Positions 54,831 to 62,577 of a stretch of DNA of 64,000 bases are shown here, in pieces; the first letter of the stretch is position 1; every line of letters begins with the position of its first letter. Source of the stretch: Algoriphagus aquimarinus (lineage in GTDB: Bacteria > Bacteroidota > Bacteroidia > Cytophagales > Cyclobacteriaceae); assembly GCF_900112005.1 (NCBI RefSeq), contig NZ_FOKK01000001.1:434001-498000 (forward strand), given 5' to 3'. Below the pieces are notes generated by a model. The model searched no databases and was not told where the DNA came from. It saw nothing but the letters and a program-made list of their open reading frames with translations. Position numbers and translations under genes: made by a program.

Positions 54831-56372
54831 TTATTCCACGCCGCCTTTTCTAGTAGGAGAGCGTACAGCTGGCCATTCTGTTGGCTCACCGTTTCTCCCG
54901 ATTGGAACTCTTACTTCTTTAGAAACCATTCCTTCTTCTTCACTTGCCATGTATACCATGATAGCTGCCATGATTACGTTGTTTTGAACATCGTCAAAAA
55001 CAATTTTGTCATAAGTATCTAAGTTGGTGTGCCAAGTATAGTTGTAGTAAGACCAGCTCAAAGAGCTCAAAGAGAACGCTGGAACGCCAGCTGCCACGAA
55101 GGAAGCATAATCAGATCCACCGCCACCTGGATTGCCAGGGAATGTAGTTTCAATATCTCTAGTGATGTTTCTTGGAACTTTGGACATCCAACGACCTAGG
55201 TACTCATAGCTATCTACAAATCCTTGACCTGATACGTTAGCCACTCGGCCGGTACCGTTATCCTGGTTAAATAGAGCTTGGATCTTAGGCATCATTTCAG
55301 GATGATCTTCTACGAAACCTCTAGAGCCATTCAAACCTTGCTCTTCAGAACCCCAGTGACCTACTATGATTGTTCTCTTAGGATTAGGATATACTTCTTT
55401 CAATACACGCATTACTTCCATCATCATGATGGTACCTGTACCGTTATCAGTTGCTCCTGTACCGCCATCCCATGAGTCAAAGTGAGCGGAAAGCATCACA
55501 TACTCGTCAGGCTTTTCAGTTCCTTTGATTTCAGCAATCGTGTTGAAAGTAGGCACCATTCCATTTTCTTTGGATTGTGCGTTCAAATTAATCATTGGCT
55601 TCTCGCCACCTTCAGCTAATCTGAAAAGTAGGCCGTAGTCCTCAAGAGAAAGATCTACAGTAGGTACTTTTTTAGTAGAAGCAGAGAAAATTTTGTTCGC
55701 TCCGAATCCTTGAGACCAGTAAGAAGTGATAAGTCCTAGTGCTCCAGCATCTTCCAATGCAGTTGGCAAGTCTCTACGTCCTTTTCCTGTTTTTTGAAGT
55801 CTTTCGTTCCATTCTCTAGCAGAAGCAGTACGATCTTCTTTCATTTTTGCGAATGATTCCTCAGTCGCAAATTCTTCCCAATTGTAATCTGGACGACCAG
55901 TCAACTGAGGAGCAGAAATCATTACGTATTTGCCTTTTACAGATGGAAGCCATGCCTTGAAAGCTGCTTCATCAGCTAAATCTGGTATAACAACTACTTC
56001 GCCTTGAGCTCCGCCTTTTGGTGAAGAGGGACTCCATGCTAGTTGCATTCCAGCTAGAGATCTAGTCCAAGGAGCCACCATATCGATGTGCGTGATTCCT
56101 CTTTCCCAGCCTCTCCACTCGCCCCATTGCTCGTTGCGTGCTTCGATACCCCAACCTTTGTATTTGGCTACTGCCCAATCGTGTGCTTTCTGCATTTGAG
56201 GAGAACCAACCAGTCTTGGTCCGATTCCATCCATCAATTCATGTCCGATTTGCTTAAGTTGGGAGTTTTCAGTTTCCTCTTTGATGATTTTATCAATCAC
56301 CTCGTCTTGAGCTTGGACATTACTGCCTAGGAGCAGCATCAAGCCCATGCCTAATAAGTATCTCTTTTTCAT
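54831..56372 (-). CDS. Secreted M28 family zinc peptidase
   Basis: A 513-residue exported aminopeptidase-like enzyme. The signal peptide ends in SNVQAQ. Zinc ligands are in LSAHFDSWDGGTGATDNGTG (His and Asp), GHWGSEEQGLNGSRGF (catalytic Glu and ligand Glu) and a final His in NYTWHTNLDTYD. An inserted protease-associated domain precedes the catalytic core (KAWLPSVKGKYVMISAP region). It cleaves N-terminal residues or dipeptides from peptides outside the cell. It is transcribed away from the vapBC scar and may follow the acetyltransferase gene, 97 bases upstream. Confidence 0.93.
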   Translation of the reverse strand: MKKRYLLGMGLMLLLGSNVQAQDEVIDKIIKEETENSQLKQIGHELMDGIGPRLVGSPQMQKAHDWAVAKYKGWGIEARNEQWGEWRGWERGITHIDMVAPWTRSLAGMQLAWSPSSPKGGAQGEVVVIPDLADEAAFKAWLPSVKGKYVMISAPQLTGRPDYNWEEFATEESFAKMKEDRTASAREWNERLQKTGKGRRDLPTALEDAGALGLITSYWSQGFGANKIFSASTKKVPTVDLSLEDYGLLFRLAEGGEKPMINLNAQSKENGMVPTFNTIAEIKGTEKPDEYVMLSAHFDSWDGGTGATDNGTGTIMMMEVMRVLKEVYPNPKRTIIVGHWGSEEQGLNGSRGFVEDHPEMMPKIQALFNQDNGTGRVANVSGQGFVDSYEYLGRWMSKVPRNITRDIETTFPGNPGGGGSDYASFVAAGVPAFSLSSLSWSYYNYTWHTNLDTYDKIVFDDVQNNVIMAAIMVYMASEEEGMVSKEVRVPIGRNGEPTEWPAVRSPTRKGGVE

Positions 56373-56469
56373 ATGTTAATATTTGGTTTTTTTTTATTCC
56401 TAAAATTATGATTTGCTGGTATCATTTCCGCGCCGTTGGTGGATTTGTACGGGTGTTGATGGAGTTGTC

Positions 56470-57051
56470 CTATAGGTTTTGAACCACTTGGCATGGATTT
56501 CCAAAAGCTAATACATCGTTTGGAAGGTCTTTGGTCACTATGGATCCAGCTCCGATAGTGACGTTATCACCAATTTTTACTCCTGGGAAAATCACCACAT
56601 TTCCACCTATCCAAACATTGTCTCCAATGATAACAGGCTTGGAAAAGGTGTGATAGCGAGTGTGATCGCCTTGTTGATAGATTCTGTCGGATGCTTTGAT
56701 CGGATGAGTTGCTGTATAGATTTGAACCATTGGAGCGATCAAGCCATTTTCTCCTATTTTGATCAGATTATCATCGAGGAAAATGCAATTTGAATTAATA
56801 AAGGTATTATCGCCTATCTCTATATTTTCCCCATAGTCACAAAAAAATGGAGCTTCAATCCAAACGCCTTCTCCTTTTTTTGCGAGTAACTCCTCCAAAA
56901 TTTTATCTCTTTCGATTAGCTCGCGCGAGTCCAGCGTGTTGTATCTAAGCAAAAGTGCTTTCGCCGTATGGTACTGTTCCAAAAGTTCTGGATCACGAGA
57001 ATTGTACAATTCACCTGAGAGCATCTTTTGTTTTTCAGTTTTATGAAGCAT
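56470..57051 (-). CDS. Maltose/galactoside O-acetyltransferase family protein
   Basis: A 193-residue left-handed beta-helix acetyltransferase. The N-terminal Mac domain is EKQKMLSGELYNSRDPELLE. Hexapeptide repeats follow, with the catalytic His in TATHPIKASDR and VWIGGNVVIFPGVKIGDNVT downstream. It transfers acetyl from acetyl-CoA to a sugar. It lies 35 bases after the CE1-type esterase gene in the same direction, an attractive pairing of acetylation and deacetylation, although one acts inside and the other outside the cell. Confidence 0.93.
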   Translation of the reverse strand: MLHKTEKQKMLSGELYNSRDPELLEQYHTAKALLLRYNTLDSRELIERDKILEELLAKKGEGVWIEAPFFCDYGENIEIGDNTFINSNCIFLDDNLIKIGENGLIAPMVQIYTATHPIKASDRIYQQGDHTRYHTFSKPVIIGDNVWIGGNVVIFPGVKIGDNVTIGAGSIVTKDLPNDVLAFGNPCQVVQNL

Positions 57052-57086
57052 ACAAGCCTAATTTCTAGAATTTATGAATGGTCTAC

Positions 57087-57911
57087 TTACTTGTTGCCTT
57101 CAAAATAATTATGGAAAAATAGCAGCTGGTACTGCACGGCATCTCTCCAGTAATCCCAAGAATGACCTCCTGGGCCTGTCATGAATGTGTGTGGAATGTT
57201 GTTGTAAGCTAGTTTTTCATGGAGTTTCACATTTACATTGTAAAAGAAATCCTCTGTTCCGCAGCTGATGATCAACTTCAGTTTATTTGCGATCAGACGA
57301 TTGCTTTGAAACATCACAGAGTATTCCTCCCAGCGAGCAGGATTTTCAGCTTTGGTACCTAGGTATTTTTTCATCTCCCAATTTTCAGGAAAAGGTGCAA
57401 TGTCCACTCCACCACTGAGACTTCCTGCCGTACCATAAGTTTCCTGATGACGGAATGCGAGATATAATGCCCCATGTCCACCCATGCTCAAACCTGTAAT
57501 GGCTCTTCCTTCCCGGCTATCAATCGTGCTGTACTTTTGGTCTATGAACTCCACCAATTCTTTTCCTACATAGGTCTCATACTTGGAGCCCTCTACTTCT
57601 GGACTGTCCCAGTACCAGCTTCCAAAATTCCCATCAGGCGTCACGATGATTAGATCATACTGATCTGCATAATTCTCCAGTTGTGGAACTTGATTTAACC
57701 ATGCTTTATAATCCCCCGAATACCCATGAAGTAAATACACCACGGGATATTCTTTGGAATCGTTGTAATCTTTTGGTGTGATCACGACTGCCTTAATCTC
57801 CTTTTGCATAGCTGCGCTGAAAGTAGCAACGGTATCTACGCTGGCAAGCGTAGGAAGCGATAGCAGGAAGAAAAAAGTAAGTGCTAGTAGGAGGGTGAAC
57901 TTGTGTTTCAT
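57087..57911 (-). CDS. Secreted CE1-type esterase
   Basis: A 274-residue alpha/beta hydrolase with signal peptide (ends TLASVD). YPVVYLLHGYSGDYKAWL gives the oxyanion region. The triad is Ser142 (GLSMGGHG), Asp221 (SCGTEDFF) and His250 (GPGGHSWDYW). This is the esterase D/CE1 pattern shared by acetylxylan and feruloyl esterases. A role in removing ester groups from plant glycans fits the nearby glycosidases. It starts about 40 bases after the isomerase-like gene. Confidence 0.9.
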   Translation of the reverse strand: MKHKFTLLLALTFFFLLSLPTLASVDTVATFSAAMQKEIKAVVITPKDYNDSKEYPVVYLLHGYSGDYKAWLNQVPQLENYADQYDLIIVTPDGNFGSWYWDSPEVEGSKYETYVGKELVEFIDQKYSTIDSREGRAITGLSMGGHGALYLAFRHQETYGTAGSLSGGVDIAPFPENWEMKKYLGTKAENPARWEEYSVMFQSNRLIANKLKLIISCGTEDFFYNVNVKLHEKLAYNNIPHTFMTGPGGHSWDYWRDAVQYQLLFFHNYFEGNK

Positions 57912-57952
57912 TTCAGAGTCTGAATAAGGTGAATGGGAAGGTTAAGTGTAGT

Positions 57953-58852
57953 CTAGGCAAATATATTGATCAGATTTTTCTTAAAATATTCTGCGCTCTC
58001 TTTCACACTTTGAATGGGGTTCTGCGCGAAATTACCGCCTTGCTCTATGTAGTAATATTCCATTCCAGACATAGCTGCATCAGGGAGGATTTTGGTGTAA
58101 TCTATGGATCCATTTCCCATCTCGGTGTAGTCTCGGCTGATTTTGTCCATATCCTTGATGTGCCACATGACAAATCGGCCTGGCGCTTCCATGAAAAGCT
58201 CATGTGCTGTGCGAGGAGAGCTGTGAGCTACCCAGTACAGATCTATCTGAAGTTTGACTAATTCCGGATCAGTATTGTGCAGAATAATATCGTATCCCAT
58301 TTCACCATTGTGATCAATAAATTCAAAATCGTGGTTGTGGTAGGCAAAGCCGAGTCCAGCTTTATTCACACGCTCACCTATCAAATTCAGCTTATCAGCT
58401 AGGATTTTAAACTTTTCTATGGAGCGAGATTCAGGGTCGAGCCAAGGCCAAGTGATATACTTTTGTCCCAATGCATGAGCACCTTCAATGCTCTGATCCG
58501 TATAGCGAATAAGCTCATCTGTAGTGCCGTTGAAATACTTGATAAAATCGTAATGCCCACTTGTGCTTTGAAGGGAATTGTCTTCCAACACCTTCTTGAA
58601 ATCAGTTGCTGGCATGCCATAGAAACTTTGCGTAGCTCCATCATATCCGTAGGTTTCGGTATCCTGATAGCCAAAACCAGCGATAGTTTTAAGGGCTTTC
58701 TTTGGATCCTCAGCCATTGGGGCTCTAATGGTAAAGAGCTGCAGCCCCATTTTGTAGGGCTTTTTTTGTGAAAATTTGAAACTGGAAAGACCAAAACTTG
58801 CGACTGATAGCGCAAATCCTGATTGCTTGATAAAATTTCGGCGGTTAAGCAT
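57953..58852 (-). CDS. Exported TIM-barrel sugar isomerase/epimerase homologue
   Basis: A 299-residue protein of the xylose isomerase-like TIM-barrel family. It opens with MLNRRNFIKQSGFALSVASF, a twin-arginine-like signal, so it probably acts outside the cytoplasm. The barrel has AYHNHDFEF (His-Asn-His), LQIDLYWVAH and WHIKDMD, providing metal-binding Glu, Asp and His positions. The substrate is likely a sugar or sugar derivative. It is the first gene of a probable run with the CE1 esterase and acetyltransferase. Confidence 0.88.
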   Translation of the reverse strand: MLNRRNFIKQSGFALSVASFGLSSFKFSQKKPYKMGLQLFTIRAPMAEDPKKALKTIAGFGYQDTETYGYDGATQSFYGMPATDFKKVLEDNSLQSTSGHYDFIKYFNGTTDELIRYTDQSIEGAHALGQKYITWPWLDPESRSIEKFKILADKLNLIGERVNKAGLGFAYHNHDFEFIDHNGEMGYDIILHNTDPELVKLQIDLYWVAHSSPRTAHELFMEAPGRFVMWHIKDMDKISRDYTEMGNGSIDYTKILPDAAMSGMEYYYIEQGGNFAQNPIQSVKESAEYFKKNLINIFA

Positions 58853-59117
58853 GGGTTTAGGTTTGAGGTAAGAATTCAGCCTTCAAGATAGGGAGTTTGC
58901 TTATTCTTTAACTAAAGATTGCACATTGCTGGAAGTGGTAAACCGCCTTTTATCTGAATTTTCTGACTCCAAAAAGGCATAATTTTATGTGACATAGTCT
59001 CTTTATATCCAGTAGTCTGGTGCCTTTCTAGTAGTAGCGGTAAAGAATAATGTGGATTATTATAAGACTGAGTATTCTACCTAATTAGGCCTAAATTGAA
59101 AACAGATCCTACAAATT

Positions 59118-60164
59118 ATGCTGTCAACACTTACATTTTCCTTACTGACGTTTGCCTGTACTTCTTCCCCATTCGCCAAGAATGATATTGATTTCACTCT
59201 GGAGTTAAAAGACACTTTAATCTATACTAATCCTGTTTTTGAGCCGGTGTTGGCAGATCCATCAGTAGTGAAAGTTGGAAATGAATTCTTTGCTTACGGC
59301 ACAGAGGACAATTGGGGTGATGAAGGAGGCTATCATTTAGTAAGTGTTTTGAAATCAACCGATTTGGTTCATTGGGAATTGCTAGGCAATTCTTTGGATA
59401 AGAAGCCAGATTGGAAAGATCGGGGTGGCATTTGGGCTCCGGACGTTACTCAGGTAGGAGAACAGTTTTACATGTACTATTCCTTTTCCACTTGGGGAGA
59501 TCCTAATCCCGGAATCGGTTTGGCAATTGCAGATAAGCCTGAAGGGCCATTTGTAGATCAAGGGAAAGTATTTGACTCTGATGAAATAGGCGTAGCCAAT
59601 TCTATTGATCCGTTTTTTATGGAAAATGACGGGAAGAAATATCTGATCTGGGGAAGTTTCCATGGCTTGTATCTTAACGAATTGACAGCTGATGGCAAAA
59701 AACTGATTGGAGACAAAATCCAACTTGCTGGAAATCACCTAGAGGCTGCCTATGTCTATGAAAAAGGAGGATATTATTATCTTTTTGGCTCAGCAGGTAC
59801 CTGTTGTGAAGGAGTAAGTAGTACTTATAAAGTTTTGGTCGGTAGATCAGAGCATTTATCAGGGCCTTACTTAGATCAGGAGGGTAATAGTTTAATGGAT
59901 TCCGATTCAGGGACTTTAGTAATTGGAGCAAACAAAGGCGACATTGGTTATGCTGGCCCGGGTCATAATGCTGAAATAATCACGGATAAGGCTGGTAATG
60001 ATTGGCTTCTTTATCATGGCATGGCCAAGAAAAGGCCCAAACTTGCCAATGGCACAAATCGACGGGTTTTGCTTTTGGATAAAATAATATGGTCAGATGG
60101 CTGGCCGAGTATTGAGGGCAAGCAGCCTAGTTTTAGTTCTGGGCCATCTCCTGTTTTGGAATAG
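59118..60164 (+). CDS. GH43 family glycosidase, probable arabinan-active lipoprotein
   Basis: A 348-residue five-bladed propeller glycosidase. The signal peptide ends in LLTFAC, indicating a lipoprotein. The catalytic base is the Asp in VLADPSVVKV, the pKa-modulating Asp is in GIWAPDVTQV, and the acid Glu in HLEAAYVYEKGG. Its pattern resembles endo-arabinanase and arabinofuranosidase members of GH43. It begins a plus-strand cluster with GH127 and GH2 enzymes, which supports arabinose-containing substrates. No SusC/SusD genes are seen here. Confidence 0.9.
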   Translation: MLSTLTFSLLTFACTSSPFAKNDIDFTLELKDTLIYTNPVFEPVLADPSVVKVGNEFFAYGTEDNWGDEGGYHLVSVLKSTDLVHWELLGNSLDKKPDWKDRGGIWAPDVTQVGEQFYMYYSFSTWGDPNPGIGLAIADKPEGPFVDQGKVFDSDEIGVANSIDPFFMENDGKKYLIWGSFHGLYLNELTADGKKLIGDKIQLAGNHLEAAYVYEKGGYYYLFGSAGTCCEGVSSTYKVLVGRSEHLSGPYLDQEGNSLMDSDSGTLVIGANKGDIGYAGPGHNAEIITDKAGNDWLLYHGMAKKRPKLANGTNRRVLLLDKIIWSDGWPSIEGKQPSFSSGPSPVLE

Positions 60165-60322
60165 ATTTATGCAAAGATCTGAAAAAGAAGCAAATGAATA
60201 TTTGAGTTGAGGTTGGAGACATTGGCGAATTGCCTCAGATAATCAGGCTCATTTTAGATTTTCATTATTACCTTGGGATTTAAAGTCAATATTTATTTCA
60301 ATTACATTAACCCAAACCTATT

Positions 60323-60442
60323 ATGAAAAAGACCTACACTAGAAACACTACTAAGATAAAGCCTAGTTTGAAGCAAGGAGTTGCCCTTTCAGGGACGTTC
60401 ATTGTCCCAAAACCTGCTAGTAATGTTAAAAAACCGCTTTAA
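60323..60442 (+). CDS. Possible 39-residue small ORF overlapping the GH127 start
   Basis: ATG opens a frame starting MKKTYTRNTTKIKPS and ending NVKKPL. It lacks a signal peptide or known motif. Its stop lies 20 bases inside the GH127 gene, so it could couple translation. It is just as likely to be chance, since GC content and length are unremarkable. Confidence 0.25.
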   Translation: MKKTYTRNTTKIKPSLKQGVALSGTFIVPKPASNVKKPL

Positions 60443-62564
60443 ATCAATTCTGGCACTAGTTATATGTGCTGGGCTGATTTCTTGTACTACTGGAAATGAT
60501 TCCAATAATTCGGTCACACTAGTTGATCGAATCCCTACAGAATATACAAATCAATTTTATGTCAGCAATCGGGCGCCTTTGGCGCCCAGTGCGCTGATCA
60601 AACTTCCTGTTGGCTCGGTGAAGCCTGAAGGATTTCTCAAAGAATATCTTATTCGTCAGAAAAATGGATTAACCGGAAATCTAGGGGAAATCTCTGCCTG
60701 GCTTCAGAAGGACAATAATGCATGGCTTTCCAAAGACGGTACAGGTGAATGGGGCTGGGAAGAAGTGCCTTACTGGCTGAAAGGCTATGCCAACATAGGC
60801 TACATCATGAATGATCAGCGCATGATCGATGAATCCATGATCTGGCTGGAAGCTGTGCTTACTAGTCAGAGAGAAAATGGAGACTTTGGCCCAAAACTTA
60901 TGGATGGAGATCATCCTGATTTTTGGGCAAAAATGATCATGCTTTATTGTTTGCAGTCCTATTACGAATACTCGCAGGATGAGCGTGTCATCGCTTTGAT
61001 GACCAACTATTTCAAGTATGAGTTGACGGTTCCTGATGATGAATTTTTAGAAGGATACTGGCAGCGACTGCGTGGAGGAGACAATCTTCACAGTGTTTTA
61101 TGGCTTTACAACCGAACTGGAGACGATTTTTTGCTAGAGTTGGCGGAGAAAATCCATCAAAACACCTCAGATTGGGCAGGAAGAGATTTACCGATTGACC
61201 AGGTTAGGAATTACTACGAAGTGCGCGATGGAGGTGAAGTCCCGGATTGGTATCGTGATCAGGTAGATTGGCACAATGTGAATCATGCTCAGGCTTTTCG
61301 TGAGCCAGCTCAGTATTACTTGCTGACGAAAAACGAGAAAGACCTTCAGGCGACTTATGAAAATTTTAAAATCATCCGTGAGCATTTCGGTCAGGTTCCT
61401 GGCGGAATGTTTGGCTCAGATGAAAATGCACGCCCTGGGTATGCGGACCCGCGCCAAGGTGTAGAAACTTGCGGAATGGTGGAGCAGATGAACTCAGATG
61501 AGCATTTGCTGAGAATCACTGGCGATCCATTCTGGGCAGATCATGCCGAGGAAGTTGCATTCAATACGTATCCAGCTGCAGTAATGCCTGATTTTAAATC
61601 GCTGCATTACATCACCTCACCGAACATGGCTGTACTGGATGCTGAAAACCACTCACCAGGAATTGCTAATAGCGGCCCGTTCTTGATGATGAATCCTTTT
61701 AGCTCTAGATGTTGTCAACATAATCACGCACAGGGATGGCCGTATTTCATAGAAAACCTCTGGATGGCGACGCCTGACAATGGCGTAGTGGCGGCGATGT
61801 ATGGAGCGAGCAAAGTGACTGTGAAAGTCGGAGATGGCATTGAAGTGAACATCGAGGAAACCACACATTATCCATTTGATGAGGAAATCAAGTTTACGTT
61901 GAATACAGAAAAAGCTGTTGAATTCCCACTTTACCTACGTATTCCAGCTTGGGCAAAGGGAGCTTCGATCACCGTGAATGGTGAAGTAGTGAAAGACAAT
62001 ATTTCTGGAATTGGCTATGCGAAGATCAGTAGAACCTGGATAAATGGAGATCAGGTTGCATTAACTCTTCCAATGGAAATCCAGACTAAAATTTGGGAGA
62101 AAAACAGCAACAGCCTGAGTGTAAGCCGAGGTCCTTTGACTTATTCTTTAAAGATTAGAGAGAAGTATTTCAAAAAAGACAGTGACCAAACAGCCATTTG
62201 GGATTCTAAATGGCAAAAAGGAGTAGACACGAAGAAGTGGCCTTCTTGGGAGATTCACCCGGTGACGGATTGGAACTATAGTTTGGTAGTGGATGAAAAT
62301 GATCCAGCCTCTTCATTTGAAGTGATGAAAGGACATTGGCCGAAGTCTGATTTTCCATTCTCACTGGAGGAAGTTCCGATTAAAATCGTGGCCAAAGCCC
62401 GACAGATTCCAGAATGGCAATTGGATCAATACGGACTGGTGGGAGAATTGAAAGACCTGCCAAAGACTTCCGATCAGCCGGTGGTGGATGTGACACTAGT
62501 GCCCATGGGTGCTGCCAGATTGAGAATCACAGCTTTTCCACAGCTTTTGCATAGCAATAACTAA
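60423..62564 (+). CDS. GH127 (DUF1680) beta-L-arabinofuranosidase-like lipoprotein
   Basis: A 713-residue glycosidase with a lipoprotein signal ending in GLISC. I start at the ATG in front of this signal; a TTG 42 bases earlier would spoil it. The (alpha/alpha)6 barrel carries VETCGM (Glu348 as likely acid, Cys350), and the Zn-thiolate nucleophile motif Cys430-Cys431 followed by QHNH. C-terminal beta-sandwiches contain YLRIPAWAKGASITVNGE and SVSRGPLTYSLKI, typical of the family. It releases beta-linked L-arabinofuranose from plant glycans. The GH2 gene follows after 13 bases. Confidence 0.92.
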   Translation: MLKNRFKSILALVICAGLISCTTGNDSNNSVTLVDRIPTEYTNQFYVSNRAPLAPSALIKLPVGSVKPEGFLKEYLIRQKNGLTGNLGEISAWLQKDNNAWLSKDGTGEWGWEEVPYWLKGYANIGYIMNDQRMIDESMIWLEAVLTSQRENGDFGPKLMDGDHPDFWAKMIMLYCLQSYYEYSQDERVIALMTNYFKYELTVPDDEFLEGYWQRLRGGDNLHSVLWLYNRTGDDFLLELAEKIHQNTSDWAGRDLPIDQVRNYYEVRDGGEVPDWYRDQVDWHNVNHAQAFREPAQYYLLTKNEKDLQATYENFKIIREHFGQVPGGMFGSDENARPGYADPRQGVETCGMVEQMNSDEHLLRITGDPFWADHAEEVAFNTYPAAVMPDFKSLHYITSPNMAVLDAENHSPGIANSGPFLMMNPFSSRCCQHNHAQGWPYFIENLWMATPDNGVVAAMYGASKVTVKVGDGIEVNIEETTHYPFDEEIKFTLNTEKAVEFPLYLRIPAWAKGASITVNGEVVKDNISGIGYAKISRTWINGDQVALTLPMEIQTKIWEKNSNSLSVSRGPLTYSLKIREKYFKKDSDQTAIWDSKWQKGVDTKKWPSWEIHPVTDWNYSLVVDENDPASSFEVMKGHWPKSDFPFSLEEVPIKIVAKARQIPEWQLDQYGLVGELKDLPKTSDQPVVDVTLVPMGAARLRITAFPQLLHSNN

Positions 62565-62577
62565 TAAACCTATACTT

